64,000 nucleotides of DNA from Algibacter mikhailovii (GTDB lineage: Bacteria; Bacteroidota; Bacteroidia; Flavobacteriales; Flavobacteriaceae). Below, in pieces: positions 47,300-54,968 of the stretch. The stretch lies in NCBI RefSeq assembly GCF_014651495.1, contig NZ_BMWZ01000004.1, positions 186,001 through 250,000 of the forward strand, in the 5' to 3' direction. The position numbers and the translations under genes are program-made. Below the pieces are notes generated by a model. The model made no database searches and was not told the DNA's origin. It saw nothing but the letters and a program-made list of their open reading frames with translations. Positions within the stretch are counted from its first letter, which is position 1. Each line of letters starts with the position of its first letter.

Positions 47300-48439
47300 A
47301 TGAAAACCCTCACAAAAAAAATCTCAGTATTGGCCATAACTATTGGCGTTATACTATCATCCTGCACCAATGAAATTGATTCGCCAAATCTAGAATCTGA
47401 GTTAAAAGCTGTTTCTGCTAAAACCTCGCAAAATCTAAGTACCGATCGTGTTTCTCCTTTGCCAACTGTTTCAAGCTTACATGGCATTGTTACTGACAAC
47501 AGCCTTTTTTCTTTGGCTACCGCAGTTGTCCCCAGTGAATGTGGCACTACCCCGTTTCGTGATATAACTTCTTTTTACAATGATGCGTTAATTAACGGTT
47601 TTATTGCTAGTTGGGACGGAAACCCTGATGCCATCGGTATCATACTTGATGATTATTTCATTATCAATCAAATAGCTGCCTTAGATGAAAATTTTAATGC
47701 GGATACATTTGGAGCCAATGGAGAGCACACTAATTATGTGAATAATAGAGTACGAAGTTTGGAAAAGTTTTGGGATATGTCAGATCTTATCGAAGTAAGG
47801 GGTCAACATACATCAACATTGGAAGATTTGGATTTTATTAGATTGGTTTACGAGAAATATTCTACTGCCCCTGATGTGGTAATTGACTATTTCTTGGAAA
47901 TCGCCGAACATTTTAACAACACAAGTAATCAAATTCCAGAAAATCCATTTTATGCTTCTGATGGTTTTGCCACTTTTAGCGGATTTATTGTGGTTGGTGA
48001 CGGCATAGTCAGTATGCTCGCAGAAACTGGAATCGACCCGAAGGTGGTTTGGTCTTCTATTTTGGCGCATGAGTGGGCTCACCAAATACAGTTTTTAAAT
48101 TTTGGTGTTTTTAATTATCCCGTTCCAGCTTTTATCGGCACACCTGAATCAACACGAATGACCGAATTGGAAGCCGATTTCATTACTGGCTATTACCTAA
48201 CGCATAAGCGAGGTGCTACTTACAATTGGAAGCGTGTAGAAGGAGTTTTGAGTTCATTCTTTGAAATAGGAGATTGCGGATTTACCAGCAACGGGCATCA
48301 TGGTACACCAATACAGCGCATGGAAGCGGCAAGACTAGGATATGAACTCGCCATCAGCGCACAGAAAAAAGGAAAAATCTTAAGCCAACAACAAGTACAT
48401 GATGGATTTATTGATGTATTGGACGGAATAGTTGATTAG
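47300..48439 (+). CDS. Zinc metallopeptidase-like lipoprotein
   Basis: 379 residues; lipobox ILSSC gives Cys22. The zinc site is HEWAH (257-261, HExxH) in SSILAHEWAHQIQF, with a downstream TELEADFITGYYL (E289/E291) and a late HGTPIQRMEAARLGYE. The HExxH then E-x-x-x-D arrangement resembles the YpfJ-type neutral zinc metallopeptidases (HELGHHVQ, then ELQADCYAG). It is probably surface or periplasmic; substrate unknown. It is the only intact gene between 45.9 and 49.7 kb, surrounded by broken genes, and is followed by its own terminator, so it may have come in on the decayed island. Confidence 0.75.
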   Translation: MKTLTKKISVLAITIGVILSSCTNEIDSPNLESELKAVSAKTSQNLSTDRVSPLPTVSSLHGIVTDNSLFSLATAVVPSECGTTPFRDITSFYNDALINGFIASWDGNPDAIGIILDDYFIINQIAALDENFNADTFGANGEHTNYVNNRVRSLEKFWDMSDLIEVRGQHTSTLEDLDFIRLVYEKYSTAPDVVIDYFLEIAEHFNNTSNQIPENPFYASDGFATFSGFIVVGDGIVSMLAETGIDPKVVWSSILAHEWAHQIQFLNFGVFNYPVPAFIGTPESTRMTELEADFITGYYLTHKRGATYNWKRVEGVLSSFFEIGDCGFTSNGHHGTPIQRMEAARLGYELAISAQKKGKILSQQQVHDGFIDVLDGIVD

Positions 48440-48510
48440 ATGGTGCCGCAGCTGCCTCCCGCAATCCGGGGAATATGCTGTAGTAAAATTTTTAAAACAA
48501 AGAATTTAAA

Positions 48511-48536
48511 GAAAAACCGCCTAGACGCGGTTTTTC
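48511..48536 (+). terminator. Terminator of the metallopeptidase gene
   Basis: GAAAAACCGC (48511-48520) pairs with GCGGTTTTTC (48527-48536) around CTAGAC, 72 bp past the stop at 48439, with a T-run in the 3' arm. Confidence 0.75.
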
Positions 48537-48540
48537 TAAT

Positions 48541-48693
48541 TTATGGTTTGTATCGAAATTTTAGTGAACCTATAACAATCATAATAAAGCCAAACTTTAA
48601 GTTTTCAATACCCCATGTGTAAGTCTTATATTGTTTAGGTTCGTATTTCTCATTATCATATTTCGTTAAATAAATATAATTAAAAAAGATAAA
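48541..48693 (-). pseudogene. C-terminal fragment of a small membrane protein
   Basis: An open frame without a start codon reads ...IYLTKYDNEKYEPKQYKT, then YTWGIENLKFGFIMIVIGSL and KFRYKP before a TAA at 48541-48543. A TAA stands upstream at about 48690. The sequence has normal protein character and one membrane segment; the N-terminal part is missing. Confidence 0.4.
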
Positions 48694-48712
48694 TTAATTC
48701 TGTAAGTCATTT

Positions 48713-49513
48713 TCAGTTAGTTGGTTTATTAAGGCTATTTGAAATTATCTGTTCCACTTCCATTAAAGTTTCTTTAGGAAGTTTATTAAATTCTTCATTA
48801 GATATTTTAAGATTATTAATCTGAATATAATTATTAATATTTGTTGTATTCTGTATCCCGTTCCTGAAAGCAGTATAAAATGATTCAATGCTGTAGCGTT
48901 GTTATCTTCAACTGTAATCAAATATAGTTTCTATAATGCCTTCATTGTCATAATTTCATTTTCACCCTGAACTAGACTATTATGTTTTGCTTTTAATCCA
49001 GTTTTGAGATTATTATAAACTGGTTGTCTAGATAATTTTGTTTCTTCTATAATGGCGCTCATTGATGGGAAATGTCTATTCTCTATTAGGTAATTGTGGT
49101 TACAACCAGTAATTATATTGTGATTTGTGTCATAAGTTGTATTGCTAACATCGTCTATAATAGTGAGGTCATCTGTTGTGGCAACTAACATATTTGTAAG
49201 ATTAAATTCTTCGCCTAATTCTTCTTCATAGCTTTTACCAAGCCTTTCAGCAATACTTTTCCAAAGTTAATAATACAAATCAGGGTTTTCTTTTGCGAAT
49301 TTTTTAACCTTTTTTGCTGTTTTTATATTCTCTATTTCTGTAAACTTTAGTAAACTTTTTTGCTTTCCATAACTTTAAATTTTAATAATAATAATAATAA
49401 TAATAATAAACTGCTAGATCAAACCCAGTATTAATGGCAGTATGTTCTAGTAAATCACTTACTGCTATCTTAAACCCTTTTGTTTTTAATTCATTCGCAG
49501 TATTATTCCATTT
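48713..49513 (-). pseudogene. Decayed gene with HTH-like segment, several stops and frameshifts
   Basis: Protein-like text on the minus strand in shifting frames. It runs from NELKTKGFKIAVSDLLEHTA near 49500, through a TAT/Tyr run made by the TAA microsatellite and a stop, to KKFAKENPDLYY. A TAA stop follows at 49267-49269, then LWKSIAERLGKSYEEELG in the same frame. The longest open piece (48931-49191) holds FPSMSAIIEETKLSRQPVYN, which looks like a helix-turn-helix. After another frame change, NNYIQINNLKISNEEFNKL ends at a TGA at 48713-48715. Possibly a phage- or plasmid-type DNA-binding protein; family not identified. Confidence 0.55.
49383..49409. repeat. (TAA)9 microsatellite
   Basis: Nine perfect TAA units inside the decayed gene, read as a Tyr run in one minus-strand frame. 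Slippage here could have helped break the gene. Confidence 0.9.
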
Positions 49514-49694
49514 TTAAAAACTCCCCTTTATCGGGGAACGCAAAACAGTTTCGTTTTTTAATGGCTCTAATAATTAATAGTTGATGTTTTTAAATACCAT
49601 TAAGTAATATAACAACTGTTTGTATTTTGCTCTAATATCTGCGAGGTTGAATCGATTGAAATAACCCCATTCCAAATCCTAATTAAAACTAAAA

Positions 49695-49721
49695 AAGCCT
49701 GTATATAAAATATACAGGCTT
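49695..49721 (-). terminator. Terminator of the small membrane/coiled-coil protein gene
   Basis: AAGCCTGTATA (49695-49705) pairs with TATACAGGCTT (49711-49721) around a 5-nt loop, 28 bp past the stop at 49749; the minus strand runs into TTTTTAG. Confidence 0.7.
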
Positions 49722-49748
49722 AATATATGTTATTCAAACACAAAAAGA

Positions 49749-50018
49749 CTAGCTCACTTTTTGTTGCATTTTAGATTGTTCTAGCAATTGAAGCTCTCTT
49801 TTAATCTCTTCTTTACGTTCATTAAACTTTCTAACTTTTTCATCAATTATAGCTTGATGTTTAAGTCTTCGCTCACGTCTTAATGCATCCTTTTGTAATT
49901 GCTTATTCTTGTCTCTCTTCATTGCCATTTTTTCTCTAGCAACAGACAGATATGAGAATCCATATATGCTTAAAAATAATAATGCAATAATGCCTAAAAT
50001 AATATAACCGTTATCCAT
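49749..50018 (-). CDS. Small membrane-anchored coiled-coil protein
   Basis: 89 residues from the ATG at 50016-50018 (a TTG two codons earlier is the alternative). One N-terminal membrane helix (YIILGIIALLFLSIYGFSYL) is followed by a highly charged single helix rich in K, R, E and Q (EKMAMKRDKNKQLQKDALRR...ELQLLEQSKMQQ). No family recognised; topology suggests a cytoplasmic coiled coil tethered to the inner membrane. It has its own terminator. Confidence 0.65.
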   Translation of the reverse strand: MDNGYIILGIIALLFLSIYGFSYLSVAREKMAMKRDKNKQLQKDALRRERRLKHQAIIDEKVRKFNERKEEIKRELQLLEQSKMQQKVS

Positions 50019-50431
50019 ATTCAATTTAATTTATAATTAAAGCCTCGTTAAAAGACTCTTTTAAACCCTTATTTTTAAATAATTATTAAACTTTGAATAA
50101 AGATAGAGAAACAGTGTGTTGGCATAAAATTTAAAGGTTGAATAACTCAAAAATTAGTTGAATTATTAAAGCTCGTTATAAAATCCGACGAACTACATAT
50201 GGGAATAAAATTCAATAAATCCATTGTGCAAAACATGGTTATTTGAGCTCTAATAAAAATAACTGCATACTTTAGAAAATATTAAAAAGATCAATTTAAA
50301 GAGTATCCAAGACCTACCAGTAGCAGGAAGCTAGAAACAGATTAGCGTTTGAAGAATAAACAAAGAGTCTATGAGCTTATGCAGCACTTCTTATATTACA
50401 GATCCAAAGTAGCACTAAAAATGATTTAGAA
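50019..50431. other. 413-bp intergenic region without a recognised gene
   Basis: AT-rich; a short frame near 50366-50428 (plus) reads QRVYELMQHFLYYRSKVALK before a stop but has no start or context. No hairpin followed by a T-run is seen near the rhodanese stop. Confidence 0.4.
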
Positions 50432-50836
50432 TTACTCTTCAGATTCTTCAACAGGAAGCTCTGCAGAGATCCAACCTAATATACCGCCATCTAAATTATA
50501 GATTTGCCTAAATCCAGCTTTTTGAAATTGGGCTACACTTTTACCACTGCGCTTACCTGATCGACAATATATATAGACAGGTTCATCAGAATTAAAACCA
50601 CCTAGTTGTTCTGAAAAATCCTTTGAAAAGAAATCGACATTAACAGCTTGTTCAATATGAGCTTCTCTATATTCCTTTGGGGTACGCACATCAATAAGTT
50701 GGACATTACCATTAGAAATTAGCGTATTAAATTTTTCAGAATCAACATTAGTTACACCCTCCTGAGATTTCATCTGATGGCAACTAAAAACTAAAAAGCT
50801 TAAAGCAACGCATAGGTATATACCATATTTTTTCAT
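50432..50836 (-). CDS. Secreted rhodanese-domain lipoprotein
   Basis: 134 residues from the ATG at 50836; the longer frame opens with a TTG inside the upstream rhodanese gene. Lipobox LVFSC, then one rhodanese domain: NVQLIDVRTPKEYREAHIEQAVNVD, with the active-site loop YIYCRSGKRSGKS and the family end NLDGGILGWI. The Cys carries a persulfide in sulfur transfer. The lipid anchor puts it in the periplasm. It starts 5 bp after the cytoplasmic rhodanese, a translationally linked pair. Confidence 0.88.
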   Translation of the reverse strand: MKKYGIYLCVALSFLVFSCHQMKSQEGVTNVDSEKFNTLISNGNVQLIDVRTPKEYREAHIEQAVNVDFFSKDFSEQLGGFNSDEPVYIYCRSGKRSGKSVAQFQKAGFRQIYNLDGGILGWISAELPVEESEE

Positions 50837-50841
50837 TAAAA

Positions 50842-51159
50842 CTATTCTAAATCTACTACTTCGCCAGTCCAATCTAACATACCACCCTCAAGGTTGTACG
50901 TATTTTCAAAACCCAATTGTTCCATGATTTGACAAGCTTTACCACTTCTGTTTCCAGATCTACAATACACGTAGTAATTTTTGCTTTTATCGAGGTCTTC
51001 AATTTCATTTATGAATTCTTGACCTTTATATATATCGAAATGAAGGGCATTCGGAATAATACCATCAGCAACCTCGGCATCCGTTCTTACATCCAGTACA
51101 ACTGCATTAGAATCATTCACTAATTGCTCTGCCCACTCCTCTTGTGTTAAATCTTCCAT
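50842..51159 (-). CDS. Cytoplasmic single-domain rhodanese
   Basis: 105 residues, no signal peptide. AVVLDVRTDAEVADGIIPNALHFD, then YYVYCRSGNRSGKACQIMEQLGF with the catalytic Cys, then NLEGGMLDWTG. It is the same fold and loop as the next gene but cytoplasmic, so the operon has one rhodanese on each side of the inner membrane. It is preceded after 96 bp by a thioredoxin-fold protein gene. Confidence 0.88.
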   Translation of the reverse strand: MEDLTQEEWAEQLVNDSNAVVLDVRTDAEVADGIIPNALHFDIYKGQEFINEIEDLDKSKNYYVYCRSGNRSGKACQIMEQLGFENTYNLEGGMLDWTGEVVDLE

Positions 51160-51255
51160 GTGTGTTTAATTTTTAATTGCAAAATTAATATTTCTCATAG
51201 TATAGACGAAACAAAACCGAAAGTATTACTACATTTCAATTTTTCTAATTAAAAC

Positions 51256-51873
51256 TCAAACTTTTATACTGCAACCAATAGCCTTGGTTTCTTTTTCCTT
51301 AATTTCTTTACTGCCCAATAAAGCATCAACTGCCAGCTCTACATATTTGGTTCTTACTAAAGAAGCATCCTTATAATTATCATCTATTGCACCAATGTAT
51401 TGCACAATATTTCCCGAATTCGTTTTTTCCAAAACAAATACATGAGGGGTCTTAGTTGCCCCGAATTTTGGATAAACAGTTTGATCAGCATCAATTAAAT
51501 AAGGAAAATCAAACCCTTTCTTTTCTGCTCTCTTCTTCATTTCTGGCAAGGCATCACCAGGCTTTACGGCAACATTGTTGGGCATTATAGCTATTACCGG
51601 ATAACCCATAGGCGCATATTTTTTATTTAATGCAATAATGCGGTCTTCATACATTACCGCATATGGACATGTATTACAGGTAAAGGTCACTATGAAACCT
51701 TTGGCTCCTTTATAATCGCTAAGCGAAACCATTTTGCCATCAATATTTTTAAGTGAAAAATCTTCGGCCTTATCTCCAACTTTATAACCTTCACCTGCTC
51801 CTATATTCAATGTAAAGGCGCTTAAACACAATACTAGAATAGCAACAGACATTAATTTGATTGATTTTTTCAT
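51256..51873 (-). CDS. Secreted thioredoxin-fold (AhpC/TSA-like) protein
   Basis: 205 residues with a signal peptide (KLMSVAILVLCLSAFTLNIG). AhpC/TSA-type core: GDKAEDFSLKNIDGKMVSLSDYKG, then FTCNTCPYAVMYEDRI with C66-N-T-C69, then FPYLIDADQTVYPKFGATKTPHVFVL. The CxTCPY form is typical of the thioredoxin-family proteins annotated next to TlpA in Bacteroidota; a periplasmic redox role is likely. The neighbouring TlpA-like gene lies 96 bp upstream on the same strand. Confidence 0.85.
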   Translation of the reverse strand: MKKSIKLMSVAILVLCLSAFTLNIGAGEGYKVGDKAEDFSLKNIDGKMVSLSDYKGAKGFIVTFTCNTCPYAVMYEDRIIALNKKYAPMGYPVIAIMPNNVAVKPGDALPEMKKRAEKKGFDFPYLIDADQTVYPKFGATKTPHVFVLEKTNSGNIVQYIGAIDDNYKDASLVRTKYVELAVDALLGSKEIKEKETKAIGCSIKV

Positions 51874-51969
51874 GATGTTTTAATTTATAAATTGTTTAAC
51901 TTTAATTTTGAGGGTATTTAACATGTAATTGGCTTAACCTCAATCACTAGAGACTGTCCACGTCCACAG

Positions 51970-52512
51970 TTACAGCATTTTTTTAACTTCCTTTTCCAAT
52001 TCTTCATAGGTGAATGATTGCTCATAAAAATGGCTGTCTCCATTTTTATAGATGACTGTCGCTGGTATTGATCCAGACCAACTCTCATCAACTTTAGGTA
52101 TCCATGCATTCATATCTGCATCATCTAAAGCAACAACCTTAGATTGCAGGTTATTTTTTACTATAAAGGGTTTCAGTTTTTTATCATAAAGATGTGGAAA
52201 ATCCAAACTCACCAACATGACTTCTACGCCTTTTTCTTTATAAGCATCATTTAATTTTTCAAAATAAGGTAACTCTTTCACGCAAGGGGCACACCAAGTA
52301 GCCCAAAAATTAACAACGTGAATCTTATCGTCCTTCAAATTCAGAAAGGTTTCTAAACCAGCATAATCATAAATTTCTAATGGAATATCAATTGCTTTAG
52401 TCTCGACATGCTCAATTGGCTCAACTTCTGAGGCTGAGATGTCATTACCCTTTTTATTTTTCCCACAACTCACCATTAATAAAATGGCAATAAATAACAG
52501 TTTTAACTTCAT
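51970..52512 (-). CDS. TlpA-like thioredoxin lipoprotein
   Basis: 180 residues from the ATG at 52512 (MKLKLLFIAILLMVSCGK, lipobox MVSC, Cys16). The longer frame up to 52623 would run through the trp promoter region and hide the signal peptide. The TlpA/ResA fold shows VVNFWATWCAPCVKELPYFE (C74-A-P-C77), EVMLVSLDFPHLYD, and SIPATVIYKNG with the cis-Pro. It is a periplasmic disulfide reductase, often for cytochrome c maturation. The gene is divergent from the trp operon. Confidence 0.87.
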   Translation of the reverse strand: MKLKLLFIAILLMVSCGKNKKGNDISASEVEPIEHVETKAIDIPLEIYDYAGLETFLNLKDDKIHVVNFWATWCAPCVKELPYFEKLNDAYKEKGVEVMLVSLDFPHLYDKKLKPFIVKNNLQSKVVALDDADMNAWIPKVDESWSGSIPATVIYKNGDSHFYEQSFTYEELEKEVKKML

Positions 52513-52587
52513 AAGCATAAAACTAAATAATACTTCATTGAAAATCTTATAGTTTAACAAACATTTAAATAAAAAGTAGATGGAAGT

Positions 52588-52619
52588 TTTGCGTAATACT
52601 ATTTTCATTTCTATATTTG
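52588..52619 (+). promoter_or_regulatory. trp operon promoter
   Basis: A full Bacteroidota promoter: -33 TTTG at 52588-52591, 20-nt spacer, -7 TATATTTG at 52612-52619. The start site would lie near 52625, about 14 nt before the leader peptide ATG. It is the best promoter match in the window. Confidence 0.8.
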
Positions 52620-52638
52620 GCAAAGTAAAAAATTTAAA

Positions 52639-52686
52639 ATGAATAATATCTTAAATAATACTTGGTGGTGGTGCTTTCGAAACTAA
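52639..52686 (+). CDS. trpL: trp operon leader peptide
   Basis: A 15-codon frame, MNNILNNTWWWCFRN, with three consecutive Trp codons (TGG TGG TGG). It sits between a consensus promoter and a terminator hairpin 118 bp ahead of trpE. This is the layout of a ribosome-mediated attenuator: with enough charged tRNA-Trp the ribosome reads through and the terminator forms. A hairpin CTTTCGAA/TTCGTGAAG (52674-52681 with 52689-52697, one bulge) overlaps the end of the frame and could be the pause hairpin. The antiterminator pairing could not be worked out by eye. Confidence 0.85.
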   Translation: MNNILNNTWWWCFRN

Positions 52687-52731
52687 TCTTCGTGAAGTAA
52701 AATCCTAGTATATTTATAACTTAAAATATTC

Positions 52732-52761
52732 AAAAGGCTTGTCATTCACGACAAGCCTTTT
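52732..52761 (+). terminator. trp attenuator terminator
   Basis: AAAAGGCTTGTC (52732-52743) pairs perfectly with GACAAGCCTTTT (52750-52761) around a 6-nt loop, followed by TTCTTTG; it ends 42 bp before the trpE ATG. Confidence 0.85.
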
Positions 52762-52803
52762 TCTTTGTTCTGAAGTAATTTAGAATGAAACAAATAAAAC
52801 AAA

Positions 52804-54210
52804 ATGAAAAAATTCAGTCTTTATACACATCATAAAAGAATCTTAACAGATACCATAACACCTGTTACAGTTTACTATAAAATTCGTGACAAATTCCCTA
52901 ATAGTATCTTATTAGAAAGTGGGGATTACCATAGAAGTCACAAAAACTTTTCATATATCTGTTTCAACCCCATTGCGTCAATAAAAGTTGAAAACGAAGT
53001 GATTTCTCAAACATTCCCTGATGGCAGTAGTACTGAGTTAAACATAACAGATGAAGTTAATGTAGTTGATGAAATTTACAATTTCACAAAGCGATTTGAC
53101 ACCAAATCTGAGGAAAATTTCAAATTCATAAACAATGGCATATTTGGTTATACGGCCTATGATGCGGTTCGCTATTTTGAAGATATAGACATAAGCAAAA
53201 AAGATGATTCTGTGGTTATCCCAGATATGTATTATGCGGTCTATCAAAACATTATTGCCATCAATCACTTTAAAAATGAAGCTTATATTTTTGCCCATTG
53301 TTATAAAGGGGTAGAAAACAATATAGATGCCATTGATAAATTAATAAATGTTCAAAATTTTGCTTCCTATAATTTTAGTTCAAAAGGTGATATAAAATCT
53401 AATTTAACAGATGATGAGTTTCGCGAACATGTTGAAGTAGCACGAAAACATTGTCAGCGGGGTGATGTCTTTCAACTGGTATTATCCAGACGCTTTTCTC
53501 AAGAATTTTCAGGTGATGACTTCAACATTTATAGGGCTTTAAGAAGTATAAATCCGTCGCCATACCTCTTCTATTTTGATTATGGAGATTTTAAAATTTT
53601 TGGAAGTTCACCAGAAGCTCAACTTATTGTTGACGATGGTTTGGCAGAAATTCATCCAATAGCAGGTACTTTTAAAAGAACCGGCGATGAGCAAAAAGAT
53701 GAGGCTCTAGCCGAAAAACTTAAAAAAGACGATAAAGAAAATGCAGAACATGTCATGCTTGTAGATTTAGCAAGAAATGATTTGAGTCGTCACGGTAGTG
53801 ATGTCAAGGTGGTTACCTATCGAGAAGTTCAGTTTTTCTCTCACGTTATTCATTTAGTAAGTAAAGTGACAGGCCAAAAACACAATACAACCTCAACCAT
53901 GCAAGTTGTAGCAGATACCTTTCCTGCGGGAACACTTAGTGGAGCGCCAAAACATAGAGCCATGCAATTGATTGAGCAATATGAAAAAACCAGCAGAGCG
54001 TTCTATGGCGGTGCCATTGGATTTATGGACTTTGATGGCAATTTCAATCATGCCATTATGATTAGAACCTTTTTAAGCAAAGACTACAAATTAAATTGGC
54101 AAGCAGGCGCCGGTTTGGTGTCTAAATCTAATCAAGAAAATGAGTTACAAGAGGTATATAATAAATTAGGAGCGTTAACTAAAGCTATTAAATTAGCAGA
54201 AGATATTTAA
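52804..54210 (+). CDS. trpE: Anthranilate synthase component I
   Basis: 468 residues. The N-terminal regulatory part contains LLESGDYHRSHKNFSYI, where LLES is the Trp feedback-binding motif, so end-product inhibition is expected. The catalytic chorismate-binding domain has SPEAQLIVDDG, HPIAGTFKRTGDEQKDE, LVDLARNDLSRHG, TFPAGTLSGAPKHRAM and YGGAIGFMDFDG. With TrpG it turns chorismate and glutamine into anthranilate. It is the first structural gene of the trp operon, 1 bp before trpG. Confidence 0.96.
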   Translation: MKKFSLYTHHKRILTDTITPVTVYYKIRDKFPNSILLESGDYHRSHKNFSYICFNPIASIKVENEVISQTFPDGSSTELNITDEVNVVDEIYNFTKRFDTKSEENFKFINNGIFGYTAYDAVRYFEDIDISKKDDSVVIPDMYYAVYQNIIAINHFKNEAYIFAHCYKGVENNIDAIDKLINVQNFASYNFSSKGDIKSNLTDDEFREHVEVARKHCQRGDVFQLVLSRRFSQEFSGDDFNIYRALRSINPSPYLFYFDYGDFKIFGSSPEAQLIVDDGLAEIHPIAGTFKRTGDEQKDEALAEKLKKDDKENAEHVMLVDLARNDLSRHGSDVKVVTYREVQFFSHVIHLVSKVTGQKHNTTSTMQVVADTFPAGTLSGAPKHRAMQLIEQYEKTSRAFYGGAIGFMDFDGNFNHAIMIRTFLSKDYKLNWQAGAGLVSKSNQENELQEVYNKLGALTKAIKLAEDI

Positions 54211-54211
54211 G

Positions 54212-54778
54212 ATGAAGAAAGTATTAGTTATAGATAATTACGACAGTTTCACATACAATCTTGTACATTATTTAGAAGATTTAAACTGTGACGTTACGGT
54301 AGTAAGAAACGATAAATTAGCTTTAGAAGATGTTACTCCTTTTGATAAAATTGTATTATCACCTGGTCCTGGAATACCTGATGAGGCTGGGCTATTAAAA
54401 GCAATTATTAAAGAATATGCACCTACAAAAAGTATTTTAGGTGTTTGTTTAGGGCAGCAAGCTATAGGCGAGGTTTTTGGTGGTTCTTTAATCAATTTAG
54501 ACGATGTATACCATGGTGTGGCAACCCAAGTGACCATTAGTGTAGATGATGAATACATTTTTAGGGATTTAGATAAAAACATTGAGGTAGGACGTTATCA
54601 TTCTTGGGTTGTAAATCCAAATTTACCAGAAACTTTAGAAGCCACTTCTTTTGATGAAAACGGCCAAGTGATGTCTCTAAGACACAAAGTTTATGATGTT
54701 AGAGGCGTACAATACCATCCAGAGTCTGTTTTAACACCTAAAGGAAAAAAGATTTTAGAAAACTGGGTAAATAACTAG
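54212..54778 (+). CDS. trpG: Anthranilate synthase component II (glutamine amidotransferase)
   Basis: 188 residues, class I glutamine amidotransferase. VLVIDNYDSFTYNLVHYLED at the start, LSPGPGIPDEAG, nucleophile C79 in ILGVCLGQQAIGEVFGG, and QYHPESVLTPKG with the His-Glu of the triad. It supplies ammonia to TrpE. It is a separate gene, not fused to trpD as in some enterics. A 190-bp gap with a repeat-like hairpin follows before trpD. Confidence 0.96.
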   Translation: MKKVLVIDNYDSFTYNLVHYLEDLNCDVTVVRNDKLALEDVTPFDKIVLSPGPGIPDEAGLLKAIIKEYAPTKSILGVCLGQQAIGEVFGGSLINLDDVYHGVATQVTISVDDEYIFRDLDKNIEVGRYHSWVVNPNLPETLEATSFDENGQVMSLRHKVYDVRGVQYHPESVLTPKGKKILENWVNN

Positions 54779-54929
54779 CAGTTGCTATTCACTAAAAGGA
54801 AATAACATTTTAGAATAGAAGTCAAAAGGCAGAATTTATGAAGAACGCGGGAGGACATAAAAATACTTCGTTTAGACTTGATTTTTAGATTCGTTTTGTA
54901 TCAAAACAAAATGAACACAAATAAATATA

Positions 54930-54955
54930 GATTCCCGCTTTCGAGGGAATGACAA
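54930..54955 (+). repeat. Short palindromic (REP-like) element in the trpG-trpD gap
   Basis: GATTCCC-GCTTTC-GAGGGAATGAC: ATTCCC (54931-54936) pairs with GGGAAT (54945-54950). The form resembles short repeats scattered between genes in many bacteria. Only one copy is seen in this window. Confidence 0.4.
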
Positions 54956-54968
54956 AAAAAAGTAGTTA

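Noticed and set aside
48440-48622. 60-codon plus-strand frame directly after the metallopeptidase stop
   Set aside because: It runs through the terminator hairpin at 48511-48536 and over a minus-strand coding remnant; no protein character.
51918-52109. 63-codon frame overlapping the 3' end of the TlpA-like gene
   Set aside because: Different frame of the same DNA; the WCxxC protein ends with a proper stop at 51970.
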